A stretch of 8,165 bases of DNA. Origin: an uncultured Nostocoides sp. (GTDB lineage Bacteria > Actinomycetota > Actinomycetes > Actinomycetales > Dermatophilaceae). The notes below the pieces were generated by a model, which ran no database searches, was not told the DNA's origin, and worked only from the letters and a program-made list of their open reading frames with translations. The stretch covers positions 1 to 8,165 of the forward strand of contig CAKZIH010000186.1 of assembly GCA_936931335.1 (NCBI GenBank), given 5' to 3'. Shown here in pieces: positions 5,637 to 8,165 of this stretch (positions within the stretch are counted from its first letter, which is position 1; every line of letters starts with the position of its first letter). Made by a program: the position numbers and the translations under genes.

Positions 5637-8165
5637 TCAGCCGACCGAGCGGGCGCCGAGCAGCACCTTGAGGTCACCCATCAAGGCTTCACTGGCTTCC
5701 ACTCGGAAGCTGTCGTCCAGCTTGAGCAGCACCGACCGGCCGGGCTGGACCAGCTTGACGTGCACCTCGGTCTGGCCCGGATAGGCGACCAGCAGCGACT
5801 TGAGTTGTTCGATCTGGGGGGCGGTGGCCCGGGTGAGTTCCATGGAGATCACCACCGGCCCGCGGGGGCCTTCGGTGATATCGGCCAGCATGAACTCGTG
5901 CGCGGACAACTGCACCCCACCTTCCTCCCGCCGGCGCACCCGGGCGCGGACCGCGCATACCGCGTCCATCGCCAGCAGATGCTGGTGGGTCAGATAGGTC
6001 TTGGTGAAGAACATGACCTCCACCGCCCCGCCGAGGTCCTCGATCACCACCAGGGCGTACGGGTCGCCCTTCTTGTTGCGCTTCACCGCCATCGAGGTGA
6101 CCAGCCCGGCAATGGTGACCTGGGCGCCGTCCTCATGCGGTGAGTCATCCTCCAGCAGCGCCGAGATCAGGGTGTCGCTATGCCGCTGCAGCACATGCTC
6201 GATCCCCAGCAGCGGATGGTCGCTGACATAGAGGCCGAGCATGTCGCGTTCGTGCGCCAACTGGGTGCGCTTGTCCCAGCGCACATCCGGGATCGGGGTG
6301 AGCCCGGAGACATCGGCGGCGAACTCCTCCTCGAAGCCCCCGAAGAGACTGTCCTGGCCCATCGCCTCGGCCCGCTTGGCCTCGACGAACGCCTCGACAT
6401 AGTCCTCGTGCACGCGCAGCAACCCACCGCGGCTGTGGCCCAGGTCGTCGAAGGCACCGGCCTTGATCAGCGACTCGATGGTCCGCTTGTTGCAGACCGC
6501 CATCGGCACCTTGTCCAGGAAGTCGACGAAGGAGACGAAGCGGCCCTTCTCCTCGCGGGCGGCCACGATCCCGTCCACGACATTGCGCCCGACATTGCGG
6601 ATCGCCTCCATACCGAAGCGGATATCCGTGCCCACCGCGGCAAAGGCCGCACGCGACTCATTGACCGAGGGCGGCAGGACGGTGATCCCCATGCGCCGCG
6701 ACTCGTTGAGATAGAGCGCCGACTTGTCCTTGTCGTCGCGCACGCTGGTCAGCAGCGCCGCCATATATTCGGCCGGATAGTTCGCCTTGAGGTATGCGGT
6801 CCAATAGGACACCAGCCCGTATGCCGCGGTGTGCGCTTTGTTGAACGCATAGTCGGAGAACGGGACGAGGACGTCCCAGAGCGCCTGCACCGACTCTTTG
6901 GAGAAGCCCTGGGTCTGCATGCCCTGAGAGAAGGTGTCGAACTCGGCGTCCAGCACCTCCTTCTTTTTCTTGCCCATCGCCCGGCGCAGCAGGTCCGCGG
7001 ACCCGAGGGTGTAGCCGGCGAGCTTCTGCGCCAGCTCCATGACCTGCTCCTGATAGATGCAGAGCATGTAGGTATTGCCGAGGATCGGCTGCAGCGCCTC
7101 GATCAAGGCCGGTTCGAGCTTGCCCTCCAGCCGGGGATCCAGCGGGGTCTCGGTCTGTTTGCCGTTCTTGCGCAAGGCAAAGTTGGTATGCGCGTCCACC
7201 CCCATCGGCCCCGGACGATAGAGCGCGAGCGCCGCCGAGATGTCCTCGAAGTTGTCCGGCTGCATGAGCTTGAGCAGGGTGCGCATGCCGCCGCCGTCGA
7301 GCTGGAAGACACCCAGGGTGTCCCCACGGGAGAGCAGCGAATAGGTGGCCGGATCGTCCAGGCTCTCCGAGAGCGCGTCGAGATCGATCTCCTCGCCGCG
7401 GTTGTCGCGGATGTTGTCGATCGCGTCATCGAGGATCGTCAGATTGCGCAGTCCGAGAAAGTCCATCTTGACCAGCCCCAGCTTCTCGCAGCTGGGGTAG
7501 TCGAACTGGGTGATGATCTGCCCGTCCTGCTCGCGGCGCATTACCGGGATGAGGTCGGTGAGCGGCTCGCTGGACATGATGACCCCGGCCGCGTGCACAC
7601 CCGCCTGCCGCTTCAGCCCCTCGAGCCCGATCGCCGTCTCTACGATCTCCTGGACCGGCGGCTCGGCGTCGTGGATCTGGCGGAAGTCGGCGCCATCGGC
7701 ATACCGGGGGTGGGTCGAGTCGAAGATCGCCTTGAGCGGGACCCCTTTGCCCATCACATCGGCCGGCATCGCCTTGGTCAGCCGATCCCCCATGGCGAAT
7801 GGATGCCCGAGCACCCGCGCCGCATCCTTGACGGCCTGTTTGGCCTTGATCGTGCCGTAGGTGACGATTTGGGCGACCCGGTCATCGCCATACTTCTCGG
7901 TGACATAGCGGATGACCTCGCCGCGGCGGCGTTCGTCGAAGTCCACATCGAAGTCGGGCATCGACGGGCGCTCCGGGTTGAGGAAGCGCTCGAAGATCAG
8001 GCCGTGCCTGAGCGGGTCGAGATCGGTGATCCGCAGTGCATAGGCGCACATGGATCCCGCACCCGAGCCACGGCCCGGACCCACCCGGATGCCGTGGTCC
8101 TTGGCCCAGGTGATGAAGTCGGCGACGACGAGGAAGTAGCCGGGGTAGCCCTTGCCGACGATGAC
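5637..8165 (-). CDS. dnaE: DNA polymerase III alpha subunit, C-terminal 842 residues (5' end outside window)
   Basis: This is the catalytic subunit of the replicative DNA polymerase. The frame is open from the right edge, so the N-terminal PHP domain and the beginning of the polymerase core are missing. Visible residues start VIVGKGYPGYFLVVADFI and run through GPGRGSGAGS and the palm motif MPDFDVDFDE. The catalytic aspartates are at visible positions 73 and 75, with the third in KMDFLGL at 235; these match E. coli Asp401, Asp403 and Asp555. FNKAHTAAYG and the helix-hairpin-helix region follow. QDSLF at 604-608 (bases 6342-6356) is a consensus sliding-clamp-binding motif. An OB-fold begins near 694 (NKKGDPYALVVIEDL), and a C-terminal domain ends in LLGARSVG. 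The strong match to essential actinobacterial DnaE1, not DnaE2/ImuC, rests on the clamp motif and overall conservation. No intein interrupts it. The 49-base gap to ptrB shows no strong terminator. Confidence 0.97.
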   Translation of the reverse strand, partial: VIVGKGYPGYFLVVADFITWAKDHGIRVGPGRGSGAGSMCAYALRITDLDPLRHGLIFERFLNPERPSMPDFDVDFDERRRGEVIRYVTEKYGDDRVAQIVTYGTIKAKQAVKDAARVLGHPFAMGDRLTKAMPADVMGKGVPLKAIFDSTHPRYADGADFRQIHDAEPPVQEIVETAIGLEGLKRQAGVHAAGVIMSSEPLTDLIPVMRREQDGQIITQFDYPSCEKLGLVKMDFLGLRNLTILDDAIDNIRDNRGEEIDLDALSESLDDPATYSLLSRGDTLGVFQLDGGGMRTLLKLMQPDNFEDISAALALYRPGPMGVDAHTNFALRKNGKQTETPLDPRLEGKLEPALIEALQPILGNTYMLCIYQEQVMELAQKLAGYTLGSADLLRRAMGKKKKEVLDAEFDTFSQGMQTQGFSKESVQALWDVLVPFSDYAFNKAHTAAYGLVSYWTAYLKANYPAEYMAALLTSVRDDKDKSALYLNESRRMGITVLPPSVNESRAAFAAVGTDIRFGMEAIRNVGRNVVDGIVAAREEKGRFVSFVDFLDKVPMAVCNKRTIESLIKAGAFDDLGHSRGGLLRVHEDYVEAFVEAKRAEAMGQDSLFGGFEEEFAADVSGLTPIPDVRWDKRTQLAHERDMLGLYVSDHPLLGIEHVLQRHSDTLISALLEDDSPHEDGAQVTIAGLVTSMAVKRNKKGDPYALVVIEDLGGAVEVMFFTKTYLTHQHLLAMDAVCAVRARVRRREEGGVQLSAHEFMLADITEGPRGPVVISMELTRATAPQIEQLKSLLVAYPGQTEVHVKLVQPGRSVLLKLDDSFRVEASEALMGDLKVLLGARSVG

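Noticed and set aside
6800..8000. Possible intein in dnaE at the conserved PDFDVDF or FNKAH sites
   Set aside because: Both blocks read straight through with no insertion, so this DnaE is intein-free over the visible part.
1..8165. Mobile elements, CRISPR arrays, tRNA/rRNA genes, attachment sites
   Set aside because: I found no transposase or integrase frames, no regularly spaced long repeats and no structured RNA genes. Nearly all bases are covered by ordinary chromosomal genes.

Overview
The window comes from a high-GC actinobacterium. It contains six protein-coding genes on two converging strands. The actinobacterial call rests on strong G/C bias at third codon positions, a DnaE1-type replicative polymerase without an intein, GTG start use, and the protein families present. 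I would not name a genus from sequence alone.

Left third (1-1557, plus strand): a tightly packed, probably co-transcribed block for membrane lipid chemistry. It starts with the last 88 residues of a membrane-associated family 2 glycosyltransferase. Two bases later comes a small two-helix protein that closely matches the glycosyl-4,4'-diaponeurosporenoate acyltransferase (CrtO of staphyloxanthin synthesis) family. The third gene overlaps the second by 11 bases and encodes a polytopic PAP2-superfamily phosphatase/phosphotransferase. The first two together resemble the last glycosylation and acylation steps of staphyloxanthin synthesis. No carotenoid backbone gene is visible here, so the lipid acceptor is unknown. 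This is the most unusual part of the window.

A 64-base convergent gap (1558-1621) holds a perfect 12-bp GC-rich hairpin that probably acts as a terminator, possibly for both strands.

Right two thirds (1622-8165, minus strand), in transcription order: the C-terminal 842 residues of DNA polymerase III alpha subunit (dnaE, 5' end outside the window), an oligopeptidase B-type S9 serine peptidase (ptrB), and a secreted bifunctional metallophosphatase/5'-nucleotidase of the UshA type. The gap between dnaE and ptrB is 49 bases. The gap between ptrB and the nucleotidase gene is 132 bases and looks like a regulated promoter region. It carries three spaced copies of an xxTCACC heptamer, one of them exactly GTTCACC, which resembles the actinobacterial PhoP (PHO) box. 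That would suit a secreted phosphate-scavenging enzyme. A TAGGTT -10-like element, a GC-rich leader hairpin and a strong ribosome binding site follow.

There are no tRNA or rRNA genes, CRISPR arrays, insertion sequences or other mobile-element signs. The minus-strand half is ordinary core gene content. Apart from the two edge-truncated genes, all reading frames appear intact.
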